64,000 nt of DNA. It comes from Phenylobacterium sp. (GTDB lineage: Bacteria > Pseudomonadota > Alphaproteobacteria > Caulobacterales > Caulobacteraceae). A model generated the notes under the pieces. It was not told the DNA's origin, made no database searches, and saw only the letters and a program-made list of their open reading frames with translations. This document shows, in pieces, positions 49,853 to 59,069 of this stretch; the first letter of the stretch is position 1, and each line of letters opens with the position of its first letter. The position numbers and the translations under genes were made by a program. The stretch is taken from positions 1-64,000 of the forward strand of contig JAGOQB010000006.1 in assembly GCA_017991675.1 (NCBI GenBank), given 5' to 3'.

Positions 49853-50826
49853 AGGGTCTTTCCGGTAGCGTCTTGGTAGAGCCAGGCGGCCGCCGCCAGA
49901 TCCTGGGCGGCGTGGCCGAGCGACTTGTAGAGGGTGATTTCGCCCGCCGCCGTGCGGCCCGGCCGCGCACCGGCCAGCACCTCGCCGATCTCGGCGGCGA
50001 TGTGGTCCTCGCCGACCAGGCCGGCGGCCTTGGCGCGCAGGAACTCGCCCCCATGGGCCAGGACGTGCTCGCGATGATCGACGATGAAGCGGCCGCCCGC
50101 CACCAGGTCGCCGGCGATCTCGGCCTGGGCCGGGCCGCTGGAGCCGACCGCGTTAATATGGGTCCCGGGCGCGACCTGCGCCCGCGAAAGGATCGGATCG
50201 GCCGCGGCGGTCACGGTGCAGACGATGTCGGCGCCGCCGAGCGCGGCCTCCATCGAGGCGGCCAGGGTCTCCACCCCGGTGTCGAGGGCGATCTGCGCGG
50301 CCAACGCGCCGGCTTGTGCGGCCGAACGGCCCCAGACGCGGATCTGGCGTAGAGGGCGGACCTTGGCGATGGCCTGGGCGTGCGCCGCGGCCTGCTTGCC
50401 GGCGCCCAGCAGCGCCAGGACCGCGGCGTCGGGCCGCGCTAGGGCGTCGGTGGCCACGGCGCTGGCGGCGGCGGTGCGGATGGCCGTGACCTCGCCGGCG
50501 TCGGCCAGGCAGACGGGCGCCCCGCTCTGCGGATCGAACAGCAGCACCACGCCCTCATGGGCCTTGGCGCCGTCGGGACGCTTGAAGACGCTGACCAGCT
50601 TGGCCCCGAACACGCCAGTCTCGGACATGGCGGCCGGCATGATGGCGAAGGTCTTGCCCTCGCCCCAGGGCAGGAAGCTGCGCAGCTGCTGGCGCACGCG
50701 GCCGTCCGAGAGCGCGATCATCGCCTCGCGGACCACCGGGATCGCCGCTTCGTAGGTCAGGCGGGCGCGGACGGCTTCGGCGTCGAACACGACCAGGTCG
50801 CCGAGATCATCCTTCGCCAAGCTCAT
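49849..50826 (-). CDS. Ornithine cyclodeaminase/mu-crystallin family protein (paralogue 2)
   Basis: The 325-residue product is homologous to the 47595-48545 protein: AIPVVREAMIALSDGRVRQQLRS, GEVTAIRTAAASAVATDALARP, Rossmann motif LALLGAGKQAAAHAQAI, VGSSGPAQAEIAGDLV. The loop after VGSS differs (GPAQAEIAGD versus YAGPVEIDNE), so the two may have different substrates. It is the first of five overlapping leftward genes downstream of the TonB receptor gene. Confidence 0.9.
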   Translation of the reverse strand: MSLAKDDLGDLVVFDAEAVRARLTYEAAIPVVREAMIALSDGRVRQQLRSFLPWGEGKTFAIMPAAMSETGVFGAKLVSVFKRPDGAKAHEGVVLLFDPQSGAPVCLADAGEVTAIRTAAASAVATDALARPDAAVLALLGAGKQAAAHAQAIAKVRPLRQIRVWGRSAAQAGALAAQIALDTGVETLAASMEAALGGADIVCTVTAAADPILSRAQVAPGTHINAVGSSGPAQAEIAGDLVAGGRFIVDHREHVLAHGGEFLRAKAAGLVGEDHIAAEIGEVLAGARPGRTAAGEITLYKSLGHAAQDLAAAAWLYQDATGKTL

Positions 50827-50849
50827 GTCCCTGCCCTCGAAATGCGTGA

Positions 50850-50880
50850 CGGCGCCGGCCCGTGGGTCAGACCGGCGCCG
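50850..50880 (-). terminator. Hairpin between the TonB receptor and the downstream operon
   Basis: A perfect 9-bp stem CGGCGCCGG / CCGGCGCCG with a 13-base loop in the 102-base gap 50827-50928. No U-run follows. It could reduce read-through from the receptor gene into the enzyme genes, or stabilise the receptor mRNA. Confidence 0.45.
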
Positions 50881-50928
50881 CCTGCCGCGCGCGGACGAGA
50901 GTGTTCCGCGCGACGGTTTGGCGTGGCC

Positions 50929-53901
50929 CTAGAACCGCGCGTTCAGGCCGACATAGTACCGGCGCCCGAGGATGTCGCCGTAGTTCCGGGTCGGGAACGA
51001 GGGCTGCTCGTCGGTCAGGTTGATGATCCCGCCGCGCACCGTGTACTTGCCGAAGTCGTACTGCGCCGAGATGTTGTGGCGGTAGTTTTCCCTGATCTCC
51101 GGCGTCGGCGTGCTCTCGATCGTGTCGAAGCTGTTGACCTTGGCTTCCGGCAGGTAGTGCAGCGAGTAGTAGAGCCGCACCGGGCCGCGCGAGTAGGTGG
51201 CGTCGAAGTCGACGACCCAGTCGGGCTGGCGGGTGGTGCCGTCGTAGCGGTTCACGTCGAACCCGGTCACCGACTGCTCGTAGCGGGTGGTGTGGGTCGC
51301 ATCGACCGCCAGTTCCAGCTCGCCATAGTCCGCGTCGTCGAAGAAGCGGCCGATCGGGAAGCGGTAGTTGACGTTGTAGGTCTCGCCCCGGAACGCGACC
51401 GTACCGGCGTTGAAGGTGGTCGACATGGCCGTCGCGATGGCGCCGGTCGGATCACGCGTGAAGGCGCCGCAGATCTCGGCCGAGGGGCTGACCGAGTCGT
51501 AGCAGGCGGCCATGAAGTCCTGCGGCGTGAACGGCGACAGGCCGTCCGTCAGGTCCACGTCGATGCGGTCGACGACGATGGTCAGACCCGGCGCGAAGGT
51601 CGGCTGGTAGATGAAGCCGATCGTCTTGGTGTCCGAGAGTTCGTTGCGCAGGTTCGGGTTGCCGCCGGAGGTGACCAGCGTGTTCGAGAAATTCTCGGAC
51701 GGGTTCTGGAACGTCGCCAACGGGCCGAAGCTCGGATTGGCAGCGAACAGCGCCTGGCAGTTGGCGCGGCGAACCGCCGGGTTCGGGCCCGAATTGATGC
51801 GGTCGGCGTCGCAGGGGTCCTGGCCGGCGTTCGACAGGTCGGTGCGCGACGGCGAGGCCAGTTGGTCCAGGGTCGGCGCCCGGAAGTTGCGGCTGCGCGA
51901 GCCGCGGATGGTCAGGCCCTCGAAGACCTCCCAACGCAGGCCGACGCCCCAGATGTTTTCCGAGCCGGCGATCGAGTGCTTCACGCGGCGATAGGCGCCG
52001 TCGAACTCCAGCGAGCGGACGCCCGGCAGGGTGAAGTCGCCGCCGAAGATCGGCACCAGCAGTTCGCCCGAGAACTCGTCGGTGTTGTAGGCGGCCTTGG
52101 TGGCGAGGGTCGCCACCTGCGAGCCGACGATGCCCTGCTGGTTGGCGATGAACGGGGTGTACTTGGCCTCTTCGCGGCGGTGCTCGTAGGCGGCGCTGAA
52201 CTTCACGGCGCCGGCCGGCAGGTTGAAGACGTCGCCGCCGATGGTCGCCAGATAGTCGTCCTGGGTGTTCAGGTAGTCCTGGCCGATCAACGTCGTCATG
52301 TAGAGGCGGTTGGCCTGGGTGACGTTGCCGACGCCGAACGGATTCAGCGGGGTGCAGGCCGCGTCGTCGTCGGCCGCGCTGGCGTTGGCGTTGACCGCGC
52401 AGACGATGGCGCCCGAGCTGTTACGAACCGCGTTGACCGCCTTGTTGAAGCGCGAGGTGATCACGCCCCAGCCGGCGCTCTCGCCGTCGGTCTCGGCGCG
52501 GCTGGCCGACAGGCTCCAGTAGAAATTCCGCTCGGCGAAATCGAAATCGCCGTCGAGCGAGACCACCGCGCGGGTCGTGTTCGTGGTGCTGACGTTTTCA
52601 CGGGTCGGCAGCAGGTCGGTCCAGAACTTGGACAGGAACAGAGGCGGACCGCCGGCGCCCAGCGCCGCGCTCATGGCCGGCGTCAGGTACGGGTTGGTGC
52701 GCGACAGGGCGATGGCGCCGGCGCCGGACGCGGCGTTGTTCAGCACCGTGTTGCTGGCCTGCTGGCCGTAGGGGTCACGGCCTTCGACCTTGGCGTACAT
52801 GAACTCGCCCGACAGGCGGACGTGGTCGGTGAGGTCCACGTGGCCGATAAGGTTGCCGACCCAGCGCTCGATGCCGACCTGCAGCGCCGCCAGTTCCTGG
52901 TAGGGCAGACCATCGCCACCGCTGGTGAACGGCGGGATCGTCGGATTGACCAGCGTGCCGACGCTGTAGGGGATGAAGGCGTCGCCCGTGGCGTTGCTCT
53001 GGATCGGCTGGCCGGCGACGGCGCCGATCTGGCTGGCGAAGGGCGGACCGGCGCGCGAAACCACACCGTTGGCGTTGAAGGTCACAAAGCGGCTGTTCAG
53101 GTTCTCGACCAGCGCCGGAATGCCGTCGCTCGGCGTGCGGTTAGCCGGGTTCGACACCGTCACGCGGCCCAGATTGGTGCGCGGGCGGTCGTAGTCCAGC
53201 AGGGAGTCGGTCTTCGACCACTCGACGTTGGCGGCGATGTTGGCGCGGCCGTCCAGGAAGTTCTTGCCCGCCGTCGCGCGCAGGGCCTGGGTCGGATAGT
53301 CGTCGCGCGAGGAGATGCCGTATTGGGCGTCGATCTCCAGGCCCTCGAAACTGTCCTTCAGCACGTAGTTGACCACGCCGGCGATGGCGTCCGAGCCGTA
53401 AACCGCCGCGCCGCCCGCCTGGACGACGTCGATGCGCTCGACGAGGCCCGTCGGGATGATGTTGGTGTCGACCACCCGGTCGCCGAGGCCGTCGATGCCG
53501 CTGACCGCGCGCGACTGGGACGTGGTCACCATGCGGCGGCCATTGACCAGGGTCAGGGTGCGCCCGGCGCCCAGGCCGAACAGGTTCGGGAAGGTCTGGC
53601 CGCTGCCGGCCTCGTTGCCGGTGCCGTCCGCGATCGCGAACGAGGGCACGTTGGAGCTGATCTGGTTCAGCATGTCGCCGACCTGGACCACGCCGCGGTC
53701 GGTCAGGGTCTGCTCGGTGACGACCGAAACCGGCGCCGAGGTCTCGGTCTCGACGCGACGGATGCGCGAACCGGTGACGATGATCTCTTCGACCGCCACG
53801 TCGTCCTGGGCGAAGGCCGGCTGTGCGGACATCGCCGCGGCCATCGCCAGACCGCCCATCATGCTGGTGGCGAGCATGCGCCCGCGAACCGACTGAACCA
53901 T
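50929..53901 (-). CDS. Large TonB-dependent outer-membrane receptor
   Basis: The 990-residue product has a signal peptide (cleavage near AFA-QDD). The TonB-box-like EEIIVTGSRIRR is followed by the plug (TSAPVSVVTEQTLTDRGVVQVGDMLNQI, GAGRTLTLVNGRRMV, IERIDVVQAGGAAVYGSDAIAGVVNYVLKD) and the barrel, ending RRYYVGLNARF with terminal Phe. The size and the NGRRMV/GGAAVYGSDAIAGV motifs are typical of the large Caulobacterales/Sphingomonadales receptors near peptidase genes. AGGGGGAT before the ATG at 53901 fixes the start. Confidence 0.92.
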   Translation of the reverse strand: MVQSVRGRMLATSMMGGLAMAAAMSAQPAFAQDDVAVEEIIVTGSRIRRVETETSAPVSVVTEQTLTDRGVVQVGDMLNQISSNVPSFAIADGTGNEAGSGQTFPNLFGLGAGRTLTLVNGRRMVTTSQSRAVSGIDGLGDRVVDTNIIPTGLVERIDVVQAGGAAVYGSDAIAGVVNYVLKDSFEGLEIDAQYGISSRDDYPTQALRATAGKNFLDGRANIAANVEWSKTDSLLDYDRPRTNLGRVTVSNPANRTPSDGIPALVENLNSRFVTFNANGVVSRAGPPFASQIGAVAGQPIQSNATGDAFIPYSVGTLVNPTIPPFTSGGDGLPYQELAALQVGIERWVGNLIGHVDLTDHVRLSGEFMYAKVEGRDPYGQQASNTVLNNAASGAGAIALSRTNPYLTPAMSAALGAGGPPLFLSKFWTDLLPTRENVSTTNTTRAVVSLDGDFDFAERNFYWSLSASRAETDGESAGWGVITSRFNKAVNAVRNSSGAIVCAVNANASAADDDAACTPLNPFGVGNVTQANRLYMTTLIGQDYLNTQDDYLATIGGDVFNLPAGAVKFSAAYEHRREEAKYTPFIANQQGIVGSQVATLATKAAYNTDEFSGELLVPIFGGDFTLPGVRSLEFDGAYRRVKHSIAGSENIWGVGLRWEVFEGLTIRGSRSRNFRAPTLDQLASPSRTDLSNAGQDPCDADRINSGPNPAVRRANCQALFAANPSFGPLATFQNPSENFSNTLVTSGGNPNLRNELSDTKTIGFIYQPTFAPGLTIVVDRIDVDLTDGLSPFTPQDFMAACYDSVSPSAEICGAFTRDPTGAIATAMSTTFNAGTVAFRGETYNVNYRFPIGRFFDDADYGELELAVDATHTTRYEQSVTGFDVNRYDGTTRQPDWVVDFDATYSRGPVRLYYSLHYLPEAKVNSFDTIESTPTPEIRENYRHNISAQYDFGKYTVRGGIINLTDEQPSFPTRNYGDILGRRYYVGLNARF

Positions 53902-53921
53902 CTTATATCCCCCTGTTGTCA

Positions 53922-53969
53922 CGGAGCCCCTCCGGCTCCGACGCGCCCCGCCGCTCCCCGTTCGGGGCG
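53922..53969 (-). promoter_or_regulatory. Two GC-rich hairpins in the TonB receptor leader
   Basis: Stems CGGAGCC/GGCTCCG (53922-53940) and CGCCCCG/CGGGGCG (53944-53969) lie directly upstream of the ribosome site of the 990-residue receptor, in the 237-base gap 53902-54138. They may modulate receptor mRNA stability or translation. No known riboswitch consensus is apparent. Confidence 0.35.
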
Positions 53970-54138
53970 GGCCGCAAACTCCGCTTTTGCGTTGTGGCGC
54001 TTGTGGAAAAGCTAGGCGCCGGAACGCGGTTTTTCTTTTCGTTCTTCAAACCGACGCCAAAGCGTCGCAGATTGTTTATGCGCTCGCCGCCATCGCCTCG
54101 CATGACCGATGCCAGTTCGCGACACGGAGCGCACAAGG

Positions 54139-55290
54139 TCATCGCGAGTACCGCCGCAGGGCGTCGGCGAAGCGGCCCAGGCCCCGGTCCAGGGGCTCTG
54201 CGTCCCCGCCGAAGCCGATCCGCACATGGCCGGGCAACCCGTAGAACTCGCCCGGCGCGACCATCACGTGGTGCTCGCGCCAGAGCCACTCGGCGAAGGC
54301 GTGGGTGTCGGCGACGCCCACGACGCGCGGGAAATACATGCAGCCATGGGCCGGCAGCTCGCCCGCCAGCAGCCCCTCGGCGATCATGCTCTGCGCATGG
54401 CGCTCCAGCACCGGGCGCGAGCGGGCCAGCAGGCCGCGCCAGTGGTCGTCGAACGGCGCCATGTCCTCCAGCACCCGCGCGGCGACGGCGTGGGAGAGCT
54501 TGGAGACGCCCATGTCGCCCTGCTCGCTCGCCGCCAGGATCCTGGCGATCTTGTCGGGCGCGGCGATCGCCCAGCCGCACTTCAGCGCGAACAGGCCCTG
54601 GACCTTGGTCAGGCTGCCGACGCTGATGATCTCCGGCGAGTAGGTGGCGGCCGCGGCGTGCGGGCCGGCGAAGTCGCCGTAGACCTCGTCGATCACGATG
54701 CGCACGCCGCTCTTGCCGGCCAGCGCCGCCAGCGCCAGCAGCGTCCCCTGCCCCAGCGACGCGCCGGACGGGTTGTGCAGGTCGGTGAGCAGCACCAGGC
54801 GCGTCTGCGGCCGGATCAGGCCTTCCAGCTCGGCGGTGTCGACCGCGAAGTCGGGCGCGCGGCGCGGCAGATAGCTGATGCTCGCCCCCGCGGCCGCGGC
54901 CAGGCCCGGCAGCAGGTCGAAGCACGGGGTCTCGACGATCACGTGGTCGCCGGGCTCGACGAAGGCCCGGATGGCCATCGCCATCGCGCTGGTCGCGCCT
55001 GTGGTGCAGAGCACGTTGGCCGGCTGCACGCCGTAGCGTTGCGCCACGGCGGCGGCGACGAAGCGGTTGCCGTTGGCGAACACGCTCTCGTAGCGATCGG
55101 TGATTTCGCCGCCGAACGCGCCGCGCACTACCTGCGCCAGCAGCTCGGTCGGCTCCTTGATGGTGGAGTCGAACAGCACCGCCGCATCCGGGGTCGCCGC
55201 GATGTTGCGCATCGCCGTCCGCACCCAGTTGGAATAGTCCTCGGGCGGCGGCGAATGCGGCCCTGCAGGCTTGGGCGACTTACTCGGCAT
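54139..55290 (-). CDS. PLP-dependent aminotransferase, class I/II
   Basis: The product is 383 residues from the ATG at 55290; a GTG two codons earlier is an alternative. Fold-type I features are TTGATSAMAMAIRAFVEPGDHVIVETPCFD, LLTDLHNPSGASLG (Asn contacting PLP), IVIDEVYGDF (Asp binding pyridine N), and the Schiff-base Lys in ISVGSLTKVQG. It probably transaminates an amino acid released by the peptidases, in the cytoplasm. It is divergent from an Lrp-type regulator. Confidence 0.88.
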   Translation of the reverse strand: MPSKSPKPAGPHSPPPEDYSNWVRTAMRNIAATPDAAVLFDSTIKEPTELLAQVVRGAFGGEITDRYESVFANGNRFVAAAVAQRYGVQPANVLCTTGATSAMAMAIRAFVEPGDHVIVETPCFDLLPGLAAAAGASISYLPRRAPDFAVDTAELEGLIRPQTRLVLLTDLHNPSGASLGQGTLLALAALAGKSGVRIVIDEVYGDFAGPHAAAATYSPEIISVGSLTKVQGLFALKCGWAIAAPDKIARILAASEQGDMGVSKLSHAVAARVLEDMAPFDDHWRGLLARSRPVLERHAQSMIAEGLLAGELPAHGCMYFPRVVGVADTHAFAEWLWREHHVMVAPGEFYGLPGHVRIGFGGDAEPLDRGLGRFADALRRYSR

Positions 55291-55454
55291 ATTCACTTCG
55301 TCGCCCCCAAGGCGCTGGCCCCGCCCGTGCGGAGACAGTTGCTGATCGTGAAGTGAGCCTATTCTACCACTCGGGATTATCTTGCCTTACTCGGCCTTGA
55401 CAGCGCCGATCCCCGCATCCGCTATGCGCGTATATTGAACCGAGGACATAAGAT

Positions 55455-55937
55455 ATGCCCGCCGAGCTCGACGCCATCGACATGAAGATCCTGGAGCTGA
55501 TGCAGCGCGACGCCTCGCTCTCGACCGCCGAGCTCGCCGAGCGCGTGGGCCTGTCGCAGTCGCCCTGCTGGCGGCGCATCCAGCGGATGCGCGAGGAGGG
55601 CTACATCAAGGCCCAGGTGGTGATCGTCGACCGCGAGAAGCTGGGTTTCAAGATGCAGATCTTCGCCCAGGTGAAGATGACGACACTGAGCGACGAAGAC
55701 CGCGCCAAGTTCCACAAGGCTATCAACGATATCCCAGAAATCCTTGAATGCTATACGGTTTTCGGCGAGATGGACGCCATGCTGAAGATCCTGGCGCCGG
55801 ACGTGATCTGGTATCAGGACTTCATCTTCTCGACCCTGCTGAAGCTGCCCGGCGTCATCGACGTCCGCTCGATCGTCACCCTGACCGAGTCCAAGAGCAC
55901 CACGGCGATCCCGATGCGGGCGCGCAAATTCCGCTGA
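55455..55937 (+). CDS. Lrp/AsnC-family regulator
   Basis: This 160-residue regulator has an N-terminal HTH (AIDMKILELMQRDASLSTAELAERVGLSQSPCWRRIQRMREEGYI) and a C-terminal RAM ligand-binding domain (FGEMDAMLKILAPDVIWYQDFIFSTLLKLPGVIDVRSIVTL). It should sense an amino acid and control the divergent aminotransferase and perhaps the downstream peptidase genes. The upstream 158-base spacer contains TTGACA (about 55396) but no well-defined -10. Confidence 0.92.
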   Translation: MPAELDAIDMKILELMQRDASLSTAELAERVGLSQSPCWRRIQRMREEGYIKAQVVIVDREKLGFKMQIFAQVKMTTLSDEDRAKFHKAINDIPEILECYTVFGEMDAMLKILAPDVIWYQDFIFSTLLKLPGVIDVRSIVTLTESKSTTAIPMRARKFR

Positions 55938-56097
55938 TCAGGGCGATGACGCATGACTAATGCAAGGTCAGAGCCCGCCGCCGCATAATCCTCGCCGCCG
56001 CGGCGACCTTCGCCGTGGAGAACGACAAGAAAATCCGCCGGCCGGCGCCTAGCGTTTCGAACACGGCCGGACCTGGCCGCAAGAGTGCGAGATCACC

Positions 56098-57351
56098 ATG
56101 AAGCTGACGCGCCGCGCCCTCGTCGCCGCCGCCGCCGCCGGCGGCGCCATGGCCCAGTCGGCCGCAGCGGCGGCCCAGGCGTCCGCCGCCCCGGCCCGGC
56201 TGCCGGCCAAGGACGCCTTCGCCAAGATGCCGTTCACCTATCTGGACGCCGGCTCGACCCACCCGATGCCGCTCGGCGCGCGCGCGGCGCTGGAGGAGTA
56301 CCTCCGCTACAAGACCCAGGACGGCACGGTCACGGGCTACAGCGTCGGGGCCAAGGAAACCGCGATGATCGCCAAGTTCGGCGAGATGGTGGGCGCCGCG
56401 CCGGACGAGCTGTCGCTGATCCAGTCCACGACCATGGGCGAGAACCTGGTGATCCGCGCGCTGGGCATCCCCGAGAGCGGCGGGCGCATCGTCACCGACG
56501 CCCTGCATTTCTTCGGCTCGTTCTACACCTATGGCGAACTGGCCAAGGCCGGCATGGATGTCGTCACCCTGCCGATGACCCGGGACGGCGCCATCGACAT
56601 GGGCCAGATGGCCGCCGCCGTGAACGACCGCACCAAGCTGGTCTCGATCAGCGCGGTCTCGACCACCAACGGCTTCGCGCACGACCTGAAGGCGGTCTGC
56701 GACCTGGCCCACGCGCACGGCGCCTATGTCTATGTCGACATGGTCCACGCAGCCGGGATCACGCCGATCGACCTGCGCGCGGCCGGCGTCGATTTCGCCG
56801 CGGCGTCTTCCTACAAGTGGCTGATGGGCGATTTCGGCCTGGGCTTCCTCTATGTCCGCAAGGAGATCCAGGACAAGGTGAAGCGCCCCTGGTGGGGCTA
56901 CCACCAGCTCAACGCCTTCAAGTCGCACGTCTTCCCCTATGACGAGCCAGGCCCCAGCGCGGCCACCTACGGCATGTCGCCCGATGCGGCCGGCAAGTTC
57001 GCCATGGGCACCACCTCCTGGACCGGCGTCGTTCAGCTCGACCACTCGCTGGGTTTCATCAACGACCTGGGCGTCCCGGCCATCCAGGCCGCCCGCCAGC
57101 CGCTGATCAAGGCGGTGCAGACCGAGCTGCGCGGCCGCGGCTACCAGCCGATGACGCCGCTGGACTCGCAGACGGCCCTGGTCGCCTTCGCGCTCAAGGA
57201 CGCCCGCGCCAAGCTCGGCGACCTGATGAAGGCCGCCGACATCCGCCTGACCGTCTCGCAGAACCGCTTCCGGGTCTCGCTGGCGGTGTTCAACGACATG
57301 AACGACGTCGACCGCCTGCTGTCGGCGCTGCCACGGACCCCGCCCGCCTGA
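56098..57351 (+). CDS. Tat-exported class V aminotransferase-like PLP enzyme
   Basis: The 417-residue product begins MKLTRRALVAAAAAGGAMAQ, a twin-arginine signal. The class V fold follows: FTYLDAGSTHPMPLGARAALEEYL, ESGGRIVTDALHFFGS, VSISAVSTTNGFAHDLKAVCDLAH, VYVDMVHAAGI, and the Schiff-base Lys in ASSYKWLMGDFGLGFLYV. Such exported PLP enzymes are rare; PvdN of the pyoverdine pathway is the known precedent. It is coupled (TGATG) to an M61 peptidase gene, pointing to periplasmic peptide or amino acid modification. Confidence 0.88.
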   Translation: MKLTRRALVAAAAAGGAMAQSAAAAAQASAAPARLPAKDAFAKMPFTYLDAGSTHPMPLGARAALEEYLRYKTQDGTVTGYSVGAKETAMIAKFGEMVGAAPDELSLIQSTTMGENLVIRALGIPESGGRIVTDALHFFGSFYTYGELAKAGMDVVTLPMTRDGAIDMGQMAAAVNDRTKLVSISAVSTTNGFAHDLKAVCDLAHAHGAYVYVDMVHAAGITPIDLRAAGVDFAAASSYKWLMGDFGLGFLYVRKEIQDKVKRPWWGYHQLNAFKSHVFPYDEPGPSAATYGMSPDAAGKFAMGTTSWTGVVQLDHSLGFINDLGVPAIQAARQPLIKAVQTELRGRGYQPMTPLDSQTALVAFALKDARAKLGDLMKAADIRLTVSQNRFRVSLAVFNDMNDVDRLLSALPRTPPA

Positions 57352-59069
57352 TGAAGACCAAGACCCTGCTGGCCGCCGCCGCGGCCGCCCTGGCGCTCGC
57401 CACAAGCGCCGGGGCCCAGACCGCGCCCCCGGCCCTGAACCTGACCCTCGCCCCGCATCAGACCGGCGGCGTGGTCGACACCGTCGGCGTCACCCTCAAG
57501 CTGCAGGCGCCGGACGCCAAGCCGGGCCAGCCCTTCCTGCGTCTGCCGATGGTCTTCGCCTCGGTCGAGACCCAGCGCTACGACGCGGCCCAGATCGAGG
57601 TGACCGACGCCAAGGGCCCGGTGCCGCTGGTCCAGAAGGACGACCCGGTCGATCCGTCCAACTTCATGTACTTCCGCCGCTGGCAGGTCGCGCGCGAGAC
57701 GCAGGGCGACGTCACCGTCCGCTACGCCGCCAGCGCCGCCGCGTTCCGCCCCAAGCTCGGCTCCGGCCCGCCGTTCGACCTGCGGCCCGAGGCCGGCGGC
57801 CTCAACGGCGCGGGGGTGACCTTTCTGGCCCTGCCCGACACCGGCAAGCCCTATAGCCTCTCCCTCGACTGGGACCTGGCCGCCATGCCTGCAGGCTCGC
57901 GCGGCGCCCAGAGCCTCGGCGAAGGCCCGCTGAAGCTGGTCGGCCCGGTCGAGTTGCTCGCCAACACCTTCTACATGGCCGGTCCGCTGAAGAGCTATCC
58001 GGAGGCCTCGAGCGGCCAGCCGTTCGCGATCTACTGGCTGGGAACCCCGCCGTTCGACGTGCCGGCGGTGGCCAGCTGGACCGAGAAGGCGCGTGTCGCG
58101 ATCGCCACCTTCTTCGGCGAGCCCGACAAGCCCTACCGCGTGTTCTTCCGCCACAACCCCTATCCGGGGACCGGCGGCGCCGGGCTGATCAACTCGTTCA
58201 TGTCCGGCTTCGGCGACGATCCGGCCCCGACCGTCGAGGGCATGCGCCATCACCTGGCCCACGAGATCGTCCACAACTGGCCGGGCGGCCTGGACGGCCC
58301 GAACGGCGTCGTCTCCTGGTACGGCGAAGGGTTGGCCGAGGTCTACTCGGCGACCATTCCCTGGCGCGCGGGCCTGATCTCCACCGAAGACTTCCTGACC
58401 CAGATCAACGAGCGGGCGCAGAGCTACTACGGCAACCCGGTCAACACCGCCCCGGCCGAGGAGATCGCCGCCAAGTTCTGGAGCGACACGCGGGTGCGCA
58501 AGCTGCCCTATGACCGCGGCGCCTTCTACATGGCGATGGTCGACGCCCAGGTCCGGGCCAAGTCGGGCGGCAAGCGCCGGCTCGACGACCTGGTCAAGGC
58601 GATGCTCGCCCGCCGCGCCGCCGGCCAGTCGTACGACACCGAAGCCTGGCTGGAACTCCTCGCCGCCGAACTCGGACCGCAGGTCCGCGCCGAGCACGCC
58701 GCCATGATGGCCGGCACGCTGCTGGTCCCGCCATCGGACGCCTATGGTCCCTGCTTCACGCGCGAGGCGGCCAGCTTCCGCGCCTTCGAGCTCGGCTTCG
58801 ACAGCGCCTCGCTGACGACCAGACCGCGGATCGTGAAGGGCCTGGTCGCCGGGTCACAGGCCGCCATCGCCGGCGTCCGCGACGGCGACGAGGTCACCGA
58901 GGCCGTCGTGCTGGACGCCGTCCAGGCCAAGCCCGAGCAGACCATCACCCTGAAGATCCGCCGCGACGGCCGCGACCTCGCGATCACCTACCTGCCCCGC
59001 GGCCAGGCCCAGGACGGCTACCGCTGGGCCCGCGTTCCTCAAGTTCCGGACAGCCAATGCGCCATCTGA
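57351..59069 (+). CDS. M61-family metallopeptidase, secreted (paralogue 2)
   Basis: The 572-residue product has a signal peptide (cleavage near AGA-QTA). An N-terminal beta domain precedes the zinc site HEIVHNW with YGEGLAEVYSATIPWRAG downstream (third ligand Glu). The PDZ-like C-terminus is RIVKGLVAGSQAAIAGVRDGDEV. It is homologous along its length to the 44601-46292 protein, including VRKLPYDRGAFYMAMVDAQ versus VRVLPYDRGAMYFAVLDGQ. It overlaps the PLP gene by one base and the S10 gene by 13. Confidence 0.9.
   Translation: MKTKTLLAAAAAALALATSAGAQTAPPALNLTLAPHQTGGVVDTVGVTLKLQAPDAKPGQPFLRLPMVFASVETQRYDAAQIEVTDAKGPVPLVQKDDPVDPSNFMYFRRWQVARETQGDVTVRYAASAAAFRPKLGSGPPFDLRPEAGGLNGAGVTFLALPDTGKPYSLSLDWDLAAMPAGSRGAQSLGEGPLKLVGPVELLANTFYMAGPLKSYPEASSGQPFAIYWLGTPPFDVPAVASWTEKARVAIATFFGEPDKPYRVFFRHNPYPGTGGAGLINSFMSGFGDDPAPTVEGMRHHLAHEIVHNWPGGLDGPNGVVSWYGEGLAEVYSATIPWRAGLISTEDFLTQINERAQSYYGNPVNTAPAEEIAAKFWSDTRVRKLPYDRGAFYMAMVDAQVRAKSGGKRRLDDLVKAMLARRAAGQSYDTEAWLELLAAELGPQVRAEHAAMMAGTLLVPPSDAYGPCFTREAASFRAFELGFDSASLTTRPRIVKGLVAGSQAAIAGVRDGDEVTEAVVLDAVQAKPEQTITLKIRRDGRDLAITYLPRGQAQDGYRWARVPQVPDSQCAI

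Noticed and set aside
50557-54015. A 1152-codon open frame on the plus strand across the TonB receptor
   Set aside because: It lies exactly opposite a well-supported receptor with all family motifs, and its translation is Arg/Val/Gly-rich with no domain. Long antisense frames are expected at this GC content. The same holds for 29326-31893 (minus) and 31767-34064 (minus).
53902-54138. Cobalamin riboswitch before the TonB receptor
   Set aside because: No convincing B12-box sequence could be found. Only simple GC-rich hairpins are visible.
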